A DNA stretch of 64,000 nt from NCBI GenBank assembly GCA_018261955.1, contig JAGTRK010000006.1, positions 78,106 through 142,105 of the forward strand, read 5' to 3'. Source of the stretch: Burkholderiaceae bacterium. GTDB taxonomy: Bacteria > Pseudomonadota > Gammaproteobacteria > Burkholderiales > Burkholderiaceae. A model generated the notes under the pieces. That model was not told the origin of the DNA and did not search any database. It saw nothing but the letters and a program-made list of their open reading frames with translations. Position numbers and translations under genes: made by a program. Below, in pieces: positions 36,361 through 44,730 of the stretch (the first letter of the stretch is position 1; every line of letters begins with the position of its first letter).

Positions 36361-38094
36361 TTAGAAACTCGGTTTGCGATTCGCGCGTGGTTTTGCTTGC
36401 CCTGTTGGACGTGCCGTGTTGGCAAACGGACGTGCTGCGGGCTTGACATACGATTTTTCACCTTGCTTAGAATGGTGCTCACGGCGTGGGCGGTATTCTT
36501 CACCTGCGCTGGCGCGGTGTTTAGGGCGCGCATCTGAACGCTCATGGAAACGACCATCGGCATGTTTTTCTAAATGCGACTCATGGCGCACACGTGTGTG
36601 TGGACTACTTGGGTTACGATTGTCATTGCGGCTGTCGCTACGGTTGCCATTGGCTGGCGCACCACGGTATTCTGAACGACCTTCTGAGCGTGGTTCGTTG
36701 CGATAACCGCCATGCGTATCCGCACGACCTTCAGCACGGAAACCACGACCCTCTGGGCGCGTATCTGGGCGTGAACCATGCCCACCATGTGCACCACGTG
36801 GCGCATCACCACGAGCACCAGTGCGATATTCGCCGCGCGGTTTACCCGCATAGCCACCACGACTATTGCTACGACCTGCGGGTTTACCACCACGGCCTGA
36901 AGCGAAGTCTTCCGCTTTGAGTTGTGGCTCTAAACCAGCGACTTGGGTCACATTGATTTTGCGTTCAATATAGCGTTCGATTTGACGAATTTTGAATGCA
37001 TCTGAGCGTTGTGCAAAAGTCACTGCCACGCCTTCACGACCTGCGCGACCCGTGCGACCAATGCGATGCACATAGTCTTCGGCCTTCATCGGCAAACCGT
37101 AGTTGAATACGTGGGTGATGTTCGGCACATCAATCCCACGCGCGGCGACATCGGTGGCAACCAAGATTTTGGTTTTGCCTTTGCGCAGCGCGTCCAAACG
37201 GCGATTGCGCACCATTTGTGGCATTGCACCGTGCAAAGCTGCGGCAGAAACGCCCATACCCGCCAACTCATCGGCCAAACGTTCGCAATCAATTTGCGTT
37301 GAGGCAAACACCACCGCTTGATCCAAAGTGTCGTCTTGCAACCAGTGCATCAATAATTTTTGTTGGTGGTGCGAGTTGTCCGCCCATTGCAAATGCTGGG
37401 TGATGCTGGTGTGTTTTTCGCTCACGCTGGCCAACATAATTTGTTGTGGCTCAAGCATCAAAGCCCCCGCCAAACGCGTTTCACGTGGGGTGAATGTCGC
37501 TGAGAACATCAAAGTCTGTTCGCGGTGCTCACACGCTTCGGCAATCGCGGTGATTTCATCGGTAAAGCCCAAATCGAGCATACGGTCGGCTTCATCCAAT
37601 ACCAAGGTTTGTAATTGAGACAGGTTGATACCACCTTGATTGACCCAATCAAGCAAACGACCCGGGGTTGCGACCACGAGGTGTGCGCCTTTGAGACCTT
37701 GTTTTTGTTTGAAATACGAAGTGCCACCGACGATGGTTGCAATGCGCAAGCCACGGGTGTTTTTGACCAAATTAATCGCATCGGCAGAAACCTGCTGCGC
37801 CAATTCGCGCGTTGGGCACAAGACCAAAGTAAACGGTGCATTCGCTGGGTTGTTTTTACCCGAGTTGACGGCCGTCAAAATCTTTTGCAATGAGGGCAAT
37901 AAAAACGCGGCGGTTTTACCCGAGCCAGTTTGTGACGCGACAATCCAGTCGCCCCCTGCCATCGCGCATGGAATCAATGCCGATTGCACGGCGGTTGGTT
38001 GGGTGTAACCCAAAGCGTTGATGCTGGTTAAAAAAGTATCTGCCAAGCCCATTTCTTCAAATGAAATCGGGGTGGCTTGTAATGTTGTTGTCAT
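36361..38094 (-). CDS. rhlE: DEAD-box RNA helicase RhlE type with long Arg/Gly-rich tail
   Basis: The helicase unwinds RNA with ATP, probably in ribosome assembly or RNA decay. I chose ATG 38094 (577 residues). The core (about 1-375) has the Q-motif region YTQPTAVQSALIP, Walker A ASQTGSGKT, PTRELAQQ, VLDEADRML (DEAD), MFSATF and HRIGRTGRAG. The remaining 200 or so residues form a low-complexity tail with many RGG/RG and Arg-Ser motifs (RGGYAGKPRGEYRTGARG), longer than in most RhlE proteins. Such tails bind RNA and may drive condensate formation. Confidence 0.94.
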   Translation of the reverse strand: MTTTLQATPISFEEMGLADTFLTSINALGYTQPTAVQSALIPCAMAGGDWIVASQTGSGKTAAFLLPSLQKILTAVNSGKNNPANAPFTLVLCPTRELAQQVSADAINLVKNTRGLRIATIVGGTSYFKQKQGLKGAHLVVATPGRLLDWVNQGGINLSQLQTLVLDEADRMLDLGFTDEITAIAEACEHREQTLMFSATFTPRETRLAGALMLEPQQIMLASVSEKHTSITQHLQWADNSHHQQKLLMHWLQDDTLDQAVVFASTQIDCERLADELAGMGVSAAALHGAMPQMVRNRRLDALRKGKTKILVATDVAARGIDVPNITHVFNYGLPMKAEDYVHRIGRTGRAGREGVAVTFAQRSDAFKIRQIERYIERKINVTQVAGLEPQLKAEDFASGRGGKPAGRSNSRGGYAGKPRGEYRTGARGDAPRGAHGGHGSRPDTRPEGRGFRAEGRADTHGGYRNEPRSEGRSEYRGAPANGNRSDSRNDNRNPSSPHTRVRHESHLEKHADGRFHERSDARPKHRASAGEEYRPRREHHSKQGEKSYVKPAARPFANTARPTGQAKPRANRKPSF

Positions 38095-38532
38095 AAAAAT
38101 CCAAAAGGGTGCCAGCGCAGTGTGTATTTCAAAAATACGCACGCAAAATACAACCATGTTCGCAAGGATGCAAACAATTCATATCAATAGCGGGGAGTTA
38201 GAAGTTCTGATAATTCAGGGGTCTAACGCGCTGACGGGTGTATCAAAAAACATCGACCGTCAGAATAGACACTTCTTAGAGAAGGATGAGCGAATACAAA
38301 AAAACAGGCTCGCAAAAAAACTGGGGACGATGAAACGAATGCTTTCGTTTCAAACAAATAAACAGATGTGAAATTCAAAAGCGGGCGCATTATCTCACAG
38401 AAAAAAGTTTCGTGCTCAACCATTGAACCATCACAACCCCTCTGTGGATGGATAACCACGGTGTCGCGGCAACACCGTTGCCAACATCGCGTACAATACA
38501 CCCTATATTTGAGCCCGTCGCAAAGGAGTCCC
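38095..38532. other. Long intergenic region, no gene seen
   Basis: The 438 bases between rhlE and the LOG-family gene, which point away from each other. A plus-strand frame open through 38018-38371 is antisense to the 5' end of rhlE and is judged a shadow. No tRNA, riboswitch or repeat is recognised. The long leader of the LOG-family gene lies at its right end. Confidence 0.5.
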
Positions 38533-39279
38533 ATGAACCAAAACGCCCGTGAAAACATTCAAACCCTCAGTGGTCAACAGCCGTCCGAACTGGAACGCGC
38601 CACCATGACCAAGGCACGCGAATCGTGGCATGTACTGGGGATTATGTCTGAATTCGTCCACTCTGCCGAGCAATTGGCAAACATCCGCCCAGCTGTAAGC
38701 ATCTTTGGCTCAGCACGCACCAAACCCAACAATCCGTATTATCAAAAAACTGAGGAATTGGCAAAACTGCTCTCAGATGCGGGCTTTGGTGTGATTTCAG
38801 GCGGCGGTCCCGGCATCATGGAAGCCGCGAATAAAGGCGCGTTTGCAGGCAAAGGTCCATCCATTGGCTTGAATATTCTGTTACCCCACGAGCAGATGGG
38901 CAACCCTTATCAAGATATTTCGATTAATTTCCGTCATTTTTTCGCGCGCAAAGTGGCTTTTGCCAAATACGCGACTGCATTTATCGCCATGCCCGGCGGT
39001 TTTGGCACGATGGATGAGTTGTTTGAATCACTCACATTGATTCAAACGGGCAAAAGCCGCGCCATGCCGATTTACCTATACGGTACTGAATTTTGGTCGG
39101 GGCTTTGGGATTGGGTGCGCGCGCAATTGTTGGGTGGTGGTTTAATCAGCGAAGTCGATTTAGACCTCGTACACATTACCGATGACCCGCACTTTATCGT
39201 CAACAGCATTTTTGATTTTTATGAAAAACGTGGTTTTGCGCCATCGGATATGGAGCGCGCGCAAATGTTGCAATTGTGA
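38533..39279 (+). CDS. LOG family nucleotide 5'-monophosphate phosphoribohydrolase
   Basis: The 248-residue protein has the LOG/lysine decarboxylase-like Rossmann fold, which removes ribose-5-phosphate from AMP or cytokinin nucleotides. I chose ATG 38533, with AAAGGAG four bases upstream; the frame is open farther up without a site. The signatures are SGGGPGIMEAANKGAF and MPGGFGTMDELFESLTL. It resembles the longer bacterial LOG proteins. It borders the IS/restriction-modification island on its left side. Confidence 0.9.
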   Translation: MNQNARENIQTLSGQQPSELERATMTKARESWHVLGIMSEFVHSAEQLANIRPAVSIFGSARTKPNNPYYQKTEELAKLLSDAGFGVISGGGPGIMEAANKGAFAGKGPSIGLNILLPHEQMGNPYQDISINFRHFFARKVAFAKYATAFIAMPGGFGTMDELFESLTLIQTGKSRAMPIYLYGTEFWSGLWDWVRAQLLGGGLISEVDLDLVHITDDPHFIVNSIFDFYEKRGFAPSDMERAQMLQL

Positions 39280-39327
39280 TGTTTGTCAGTAAAATCATCG
39301 TCATTAGACACGTATAAAATCCAGGTA

Positions 39328-40254
39328 GTGGTCTAGTTTGAAATTTCGCTTTTTGACCTGTTGTATTTTCCCCGTTTTTTTGGTACTTCTTTGTCTTTCA
39401 GTAACGCAATGATTTCTTCATGTGACCACACATGGTCTGCAATTCCTGCTTCCATTGCTGGGGTAACACGCAAAGAGTTGTGAATTTTGCAATAATTGTA
39501 GTGCATGGCAAACAAGCTAAATGCGTGGATATGGTTATCTAATTTTTTGCTAAACGCATTGGTTAGACGCGTGAAGCGTCTATTTTGCATACGGATGGTG
39601 AGGTTAGCACGTTCAACATATGATGTTGATACATTGGAAAAATCAGGTTTGCCTGTAATGCGTTGCTTCTTGATTCCAGTGCATTCAGATGGGCTGTATT
39701 TGCCTTTCAGATTATCCTGAGTTGTACCATACATTTTGACTAATTGAGCATTATCAATATCAGCACCGAATGATTCTTCGACCGCTACCAAATACGCTCT
39801 TAATCCATCCGTCGTGAGTTGTACGCGATTTGCCAATCGCCCAGCCAAATCATCCATGAATGTTAGAGCGCACTCAACATCACGAGTTCCCACCAAATAG
39901 GACACCATCAATTTGTTGTCGCTATCAATCGCTGTCCATGTCCATACATCACCTGCACCATCGGGCGCGGAAATAGCATCTTTAACGTTCTTTTGTTTAG
40001 CGTAACAAAAACTCCAAATCTCGTCGCATTCTATTCTTTTGCTTTTCAGTCCGCGAATATTATCATCCATATAATCCGCACACGCTTGCCCAACATCCGT
40101 CAATAGTTTTAGCACAGTCATTTTACTCGCGCCTGATACACGGCAGGTAGCATTGACCCCCATGCCTTCACACAGTAAAGCAAGGATTTTAGCGCGTTCA
40201 GAGTTATTTAAACGATTCATAATAATCCATTCCGATAATTTCAAAATAGACTAT
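39328..40254 (-). mobile_element. IS1-like insertion sequence
   Basis: About 0.93 kb, a single transposase gene bounded by imperfect inverted repeats. The left end GTGGTCTAGTTTGAAATT (39328-39345) and the reverse complement of the right end ATAGTCTATTTTGAAATT (40237-40254) match at 15 of 18 positions. The transposase stop codon lies inside the left repeat. No clear target-site duplication was found, so the exact boundaries are uncertain by a few bases. It sits just 20 bases after the stop of the specificity-subunit gene. Confidence 0.75.
39333..40220 (-). CDS. IS1-like DDE transposase
   Basis: The 295-residue protein is a single-frame transposase of the IS1-like group. An N-terminal HTH region (SERAKILALLCEGMGVNATCR only in part diagnostic) and GASKMTVLKLLTDVG precede the DDE domain, with KRIECDEIWSFCYAKQKN carrying the first acidic residue, LTTDGLRAYLVAVEESFG the second, and VERANLTIRMQNRRFTRLTN near the catalytic Glu. 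ATG 40220 was chosen over an in-frame start eight codons upstream because it gives the family start MNRLNNSERAK. The gene is intact, so the element may still be active. Confidence 0.88.
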   Translation of the reverse strand: MNRLNNSERAKILALLCEGMGVNATCRVSGASKMTVLKLLTDVGQACADYMDDNIRGLKSKRIECDEIWSFCYAKQKNVKDAISAPDGAGDVWTWTAIDSDNKLMVSYLVGTRDVECALTFMDDLAGRLANRVQLTTDGLRAYLVAVEESFGADIDNAQLVKMYGTTQDNLKGKYSPSECTGIKKQRITGKPDFSNVSTSYVERANLTIRMQNRRFTRLTNAFSKKLDNHIHAFSLFAMHYNYCKIHNSLRVTPAMEAGIADHVWSHEEIIALLKDKEVPKKRGKYNRSKSEISN

Positions 40255-40274
40255 ATGCTTAAGTAAAAGCAAAA

Positions 40275-41258
40275 TCAACTCGCTTTTACAATAGACTCTT
40301 GTATTTGCTTAGAAACGCGCATTATTGATCCATTGACCCAACTTGGTAAACACTCAAATGCAGGTATTGGCAAGTCTTTCAATGTTCGGTTAGCCTGTCT
40401 GCCGTAGCTATATTTGTATTGATTGGCACGGATACACGTGGCGTAATACAGCATTTCATCAGCAGTCATTTCTACTTTTGGTTTTAAATAATACAAGTCC
40501 CTACCGCTATAAAAGGGCTCAACCTGTAAAAAAGCTTCTAGAACCGAGCCGCCGCCAGCAACAGATAACACCATGCCTTTTGTTGGCTCTAAATCATATA
40601 GACGTTGGACTTTCGCGGATACTCCATTATTTTTTGATGTGCGAGCCACAAAGTTCACGCCATTTTCATTTTGAGTCAAGCGATTCAACTCAAGATTTAC
40701 CCCATAGTAAACATCGAATAAATCCATTAGCCGCACGTTATAAGTTTCTACACTTTGTTTTCTGATCGGCGTCAATACATTATGCTCAACCAAATCTAAA
40801 TCAAAAGAAAAGCCACTTAAATTCGTTGAATTCACCCATTCTGGTGGTTTTTCTGGCAATTCAATTGCTTTTAATCTTTCGCCCTTTGGCTTTCGACCAT
40901 ATGAAAACTTTTGTCGATTGGCGGCTATAGCTTTTGCATAAAAAATTTTCTCCGCAAGAGACATCGGTCTTTTTGGAATCAATATTGAAACATTGCTGTT
41001 TGCTACAAATTCAAAATTAGACACATACGCATAAGTATGACTACCTTCTCCATCTGTAGAAACAAAGATTGTATGCTTTGGGTGGCGATGTACAGCAGCT
41101 ACGCTTGATTTTTCAACCCACCCAGCAACGGTTCTTTGTTGAGTTTTTGCAGGACGTATATATGGGATAGAAGTCGTTGTTCTTTTAGATAACAAAAATA
41201 CGTTACTACTTGCCAAGCCATTTTTAAGATCGAAAAGCTCATCTAATCTACTCGTCAC
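40275..41258 (-). CDS. DNA-specificity subunit of a BcgI-like restriction-modification system
   Basis: The 327-residue protein should recognise the bipartite target of the RM system. I chose GTG 41258, which overlaps the RM gene by 11 bases. Two target-recognition modules with parallel ends are visible: ANRQKFSYGRKPKGERLKAI followed by ELPEKPPEWVN, and ANQYKYSYGRQANRTLKDLP followed by a short segment ending in LPSWVN. Two modules in one chain imply a split recognition sequence. The size fits BcgI-B (about 340 residues) better than Type I HsdS. The IS lies 20 bases after its stop. Confidence 0.82.
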   Translation of the reverse strand: MTSRLDELFDLKNGLASSNVFLLSKRTTTSIPYIRPAKTQQRTVAGWVEKSSVAAVHRHPKHTIFVSTDGEGSHTYAYVSNFEFVANSNVSILIPKRPMSLAEKIFYAKAIAANRQKFSYGRKPKGERLKAIELPEKPPEWVNSTNLSGFSFDLDLVEHNVLTPIRKQSVETYNVRLMDLFDVYYGVNLELNRLTQNENGVNFVARTSKNNGVSAKVQRLYDLEPTKGMVLSVAGGGSVLEAFLQVEPFYSGRDLYYLKPKVEMTADEMLYYATCIRANQYKYSYGRQANRTLKDLPIPAFECLPSWVNGSIMRVSKQIQESIVKAS

Positions 41259-43293
41259 TTTCACCACCCTGTATATCCAACATAAGATTGTATAAAACAA
41301 ATTTTTTTACATCACGCTCAAAGTCTTGCTGTGTAATAGTGCTGTAATCTGTCTCAAGGTATGCCTCGCATAGCCATTCATCTTCTGCCGTAACTGATTT
41401 TAACAAGCTGTATCCTGTTTCAATGGTTTTATTCAGAAATGTATCAACCCATTTTTCCCGAATTGATGACCATCTTTCAGCTGTATCCTCGCGTCTTCGC
41501 TTGGATTTAACAAAACCATCATCACGCCAATAACCAAACCATGTTTTCTTTTTAGGATCATGAGGGATATGAGCTCGAAAAACAAGGGCGCAGGTATTAG
41601 CTCCCTTATCATTAAATAATTGATTGGGTAAAGACATTGATGCCTCAAGTGAATGTCTTTTTAGCAATCTGCGTTTGATTTCAAGACCGTTGCCGCTGTC
41701 ATACATAGCGCAACTCATCGGGACTATAGCAATCGCTACTCCATTTGCTTCAAGACAACTAAGAGCCTGCTCAATAAACTCTAATTCATCTATACCACTA
41801 CCATCATTAAAAGGTGGATTCAATAGAGCCACAGTAGGCTTAAATGGCTTTACAATATTTGTGGATTTAAAGCAATCCTCATGGAAAATATTTGATTTCC
41901 CGTCTCCATGAATAATCATATTTGAGACTGCCAAATTAAAAATATGAGGCTGGTACTCAACGCCTACCAACTGATATTTTTGAATATGTTCAATTTTTTT
42001 CTTATCACCTTGCGCAGCCGCAATCATCTTCCCCATTGCCGCAACCAAAAACCCCGCCGTACCACAGCAATTATCTAATACCACCGTGTCTTTGCCTACT
42101 CCAGCCAAATCACAAAATAATTGCGTAATGTGTGGAGGTGTGAGAACAATACCAAGACTTCCATCATCATTGGCATACTTCAAAAATTCAACATAACAAC
42201 GACTTACAATATCGTGGTATTCATTGTTTTTGACGAAAGAATATACTTTTTCCTCTACTTCTTTTACAAGTTCTTTAAAATAGCCATCCCTTATTAAGGC
42301 TGGGCTGTGTTGAATGGTTGCAAACTCATCGCGTAATCCAGCAAATTTATCCAACGATTTTGAGGATGCCGAATTTAATTTTTTAGACACCTGAATAATC
42401 AACAAATCCATCAAATCGGCGGAGTTATCAAAAGTCTTATACGAGCGTCGGAAAGAGTTGTCTTCTAAGCCAAGCAAAATGCCACTAAATAATATTGCAC
42501 GTTGTTTTTCTGGAATACGCTTGCCATGAAGTTGCTTATTTAAGCCACCGACATACTCTAATAATGACGAATAGTCAACTCTAAATCTTTGGTTTTTTAG
42601 TTGCTCAAGATAAGTCGGAAATTCTTGTAATCCACAACCCTTGAGAATTTCTTTGTGTTCTTTCTCACCGCGCAATTTGACATAGTGAGAAATTTTTAGT
42701 TCTTTTTCACTTTGTCCACTTACGCCAACATAAATTACATCAAGTTCTTTTGAAAGATAGTCAGCATAAAGCCGTGCGCCATCAACAGCGTAATCTTTGA
42801 ATTGATCTAATCCATCACTAATGTGTCTAGATGTATCGGCTTTGCATTCAATTACGACGGCGATATTTTCGTGTTCGGTATCTCTAATAATATAATCTGG
42901 GTATCCGCTTCCCGTTCCACCAACTTTCTTTGATGCGGTTGAAAGTAATTTTTGAATTTGTGGCTTTATAGATTTTTTTGGTTCCACCAATACAGAAGTG
43001 TCAGAATCATTGTAGTATCCCAAATTGTTTAATTCTTTATATACGATCTGCTCTGTTAGCCCTTCATTTTTGGCTTGTCGGTTTTTTTGATTCGACCATC
43101 TCGCGCCAGCAGCTTTTTTAGCTTGCTCAGACAAAGCTTCTTTAGTCATATTTTCAGCACGCTTTGCGCCACCTGTTTTTCCACCTTTACTGCTATTAGC
43201 TTTTCTACCTGTCAATGACATAGGCTTCTCTGCCTCGCCTATCGCTTGTTGGAATATGTCAAAAGCAGTTTGAGTGAAATCTTTTTTAGTCAT
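41248..43293 (-). CDS. Restriction-modification subunit: PD-(D/E)XK nuclease fused to adenine methyltransferase
   Basis: The 681-residue protein combines cutting and methylation, as in BcgI-A. ATG 43293 has AGGTGG five bases upstream. A basic Lys/Gly-rich N-terminus precedes a nuclease domain with GYPDYIIRD (Asp133) and VVIECKAD (Glu149, Lys151), a PD-(D/E)XK core. A methyltransferase of the HsdM type follows: VLTPPHITQLF, motif I DNCCGTAGFLVAA at about 406-418 and the catalytic NPPF at about 492. The specificity gene overlaps its 3' end. The AT-rich sequence differs from flanking genes. Confidence 0.85.
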   Translation of the reverse strand: MTKKDFTQTAFDIFQQAIGEAEKPMSLTGRKANSSKGGKTGGAKRAENMTKEALSEQAKKAAGARWSNQKNRQAKNEGLTEQIVYKELNNLGYYNDSDTSVLVEPKKSIKPQIQKLLSTASKKVGGTGSGYPDYIIRDTEHENIAVVIECKADTSRHISDGLDQFKDYAVDGARLYADYLSKELDVIYVGVSGQSEKELKISHYVKLRGEKEHKEILKGCGLQEFPTYLEQLKNQRFRVDYSSLLEYVGGLNKQLHGKRIPEKQRAILFSGILLGLEDNSFRRSYKTFDNSADLMDLLIIQVSKKLNSASSKSLDKFAGLRDEFATIQHSPALIRDGYFKELVKEVEEKVYSFVKNNEYHDIVSRCYVEFLKYANDDGSLGIVLTPPHITQLFCDLAGVGKDTVVLDNCCGTAGFLVAAMGKMIAAAQGDKKKIEHIQKYQLVGVEYQPHIFNLAVSNMIIHGDGKSNIFHEDCFKSTNIVKPFKPTVALLNPPFNDGSGIDELEFIEQALSCLEANGVAIAIVPMSCAMYDSGNGLEIKRRLLKRHSLEASMSLPNQLFNDKGANTCALVFRAHIPHDPKKKTWFGYWRDDGFVKSKRRREDTAERWSSIREKWVDTFLNKTIETGYSLLKSVTAEDEWLCEAYLETDYSTITQQDFERDVKKFVLYNLMLDIQGGESDE

Positions 43294-43344
43294 ATTTGCC
43301 ACCTCATAGCAAAGATCGCGCTATCGCGTCCGCATTTAACATTT

Positions 43345-43364
43345 GTTGTAATGTACAATACAAC
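43345..43364. promoter_or_regulatory. 20-bp palindrome upstream of the restriction-modification genes
   Basis: GTTGTAATGTACAATACAAC is symmetric at 18 of 20 positions and lies 52-71 bases before the RM start. It is the shape of a dimeric repressor or C-protein site, but no C-protein gene is seen in the island. A looser TATCAA/TTGATA pair lies at 43392-43414. No convincing promoter pair was found around it. Confidence 0.5.
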
Positions 43365-43542
43365 TTCAGTTGGTATTTTAGCATCACAAATTATCAAAAT
43401 ATAGCATATTGATAACCAATCGTTGATATTCGCTATGATTATTTCAAACCAGACCACTACCAAAATCCAAGCGGCGTGGCTTTTTGCGTCAAATCTCTCT
43501 ACAATACGCTCTTTAGATAGCAAGCCGTTTTGTAGGACACTT

Positions 43543-44649
43543 ATGCCACGCCCCATCCGCGCCACCATCCGCCCTCAAGCCATAGCCCACAATCTTCAAC
43601 GCGCGCGTGTTGCCACCCATGCTGCGGGTTCGCGCATTTGGGCGGTCGTCAAGGCCAATGCCTATGGACACGGAATTGAGCGAATTTATTCGGGCTTGGC
43701 AAGTGCCGATGGCTTGGCGATGTTGGATTTTGACGAGGCGCGCTTGGTGCGCCACTTGGGTTGGGACAAACCGATATTGATGCTCGAAGGCTGTTTTGAT
43801 AAAGCCGATTACGCCAGCGCATTTGAATTGGATTTGACCGTGGTGGTGCATCAGCAGGCGCAAATAGATGCATTGGCATCGGCTTTGGCTGAGCGCAAAG
43901 ACTCAAACCTCAATGTTTATCTCAAAATGAACACAGGCATGAACCGTGTGGGGTTTAATCCGCAGGATTATGGTGCTGCTTTTGCACAACTGCGCGCTAT
44001 CGAGGGTGTGGGCGAAATCGGCCTAATGACGCACTTTGCCAATGCCGATTTACCCAATGGTGCGGACAAGGCTTTGGCGTTGTTCAATACCACCGTTGCA
44101 CCCATTATGGCGCAGTACCCCAATACAATGCGCTGTGTGTCCAACTCCGCCGCGACCCTAACCCTATCAAACGCGCATTTTGACTGGGTGCGCCCTGGGA
44201 TTATGACTTACGGCGGTTCGCCGTTTGCCGACACAACCGCAGCAGAATGTGGCTTACAACCCGCAATGACTTTGAACAGCCAAATCATTGCGGTGCGCGA
44301 AATTCAAGCGGGCGATGCCATCGGTTATGGCTCGCGCTTTGTTGCCCCGCGCGCCATGCGCATCGGCGTGGTGGCTTGTGGTTATGCCGATGGCTACCCG
44401 CGTCATGCGACCGAACAAACGCCGATTGCGATCGATGGTGTACGCACGCATGTGGTTGGGCGCGTGTCGATGGATATGCTCACGGTCGATTTAACCGATG
44501 TTCCGAATGCGCACGTCGGCTCAACAGTTGAATTGTGGGGCACGCACATTCCGATTGATGAGGTCGCACAAGCATCGGGTACGATCGGTTATGAGCTGAT
44601 GTGCGCACTTGCCGCCCGCGTTGCCGTGACAGCGGATAATCACCAATAA
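43543..44649 (+). CDS. alr: Alanine racemase
   Basis: Alr makes D-alanine for peptidoglycan. I chose ATG 43543 (368 residues), with AGGA upstream and the family start MPRPIRATI; the frame is open farther up, across the RM promoter region. The PLP lysine is in VVKANAYGHG. Substrate and cofactor residues are in HFANADLP, MRCVSNSAATL and the second catalytic tyrosine in AIGYGSRF. The MDMLTVDLTD block is present in RVSMDMLTVDLTDVP. It is the first gene right of the AT-rich island. Confidence 0.95.
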   Translation: MPRPIRATIRPQAIAHNLQRARVATHAAGSRIWAVVKANAYGHGIERIYSGLASADGLAMLDFDEARLVRHLGWDKPILMLEGCFDKADYASAFELDLTVVVHQQAQIDALASALAERKDSNLNVYLKMNTGMNRVGFNPQDYGAAFAQLRAIEGVGEIGLMTHFANADLPNGADKALALFNTTVAPIMAQYPNTMRCVSNSAATLTLSNAHFDWVRPGIMTYGGSPFADTTAAECGLQPAMTLNSQIIAVREIQAGDAIGYGSRFVAPRAMRIGVVACGYADGYPRHATEQTPIAIDGVRTHVVGRVSMDMLTVDLTDVPNAHVGSTVELWGTHIPIDEVAQASGTIGYELMCALAARVAVTADNHQ

Positions 44650-44730
44650 CACTCAGGATGGGCAATATCCATCCATCACGTTTTTCACAGTAACCTTTGT
44701 TTGAAAGCACCATCCGACTTCGAATTCCTC

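Noticed and set aside
38018..38371. Open frame of 117 codons upstream of the LOG-family gene
   Set aside because: It overlaps the 5' end of rhlE on the other strand and has no ribosome-binding site or recognisable domain.
39296..43542. Prophage or integrative element
   Set aside because: Only an IS and two RM genes are present; there is no integrase, tRNA-linked duplication or structural phage gene.
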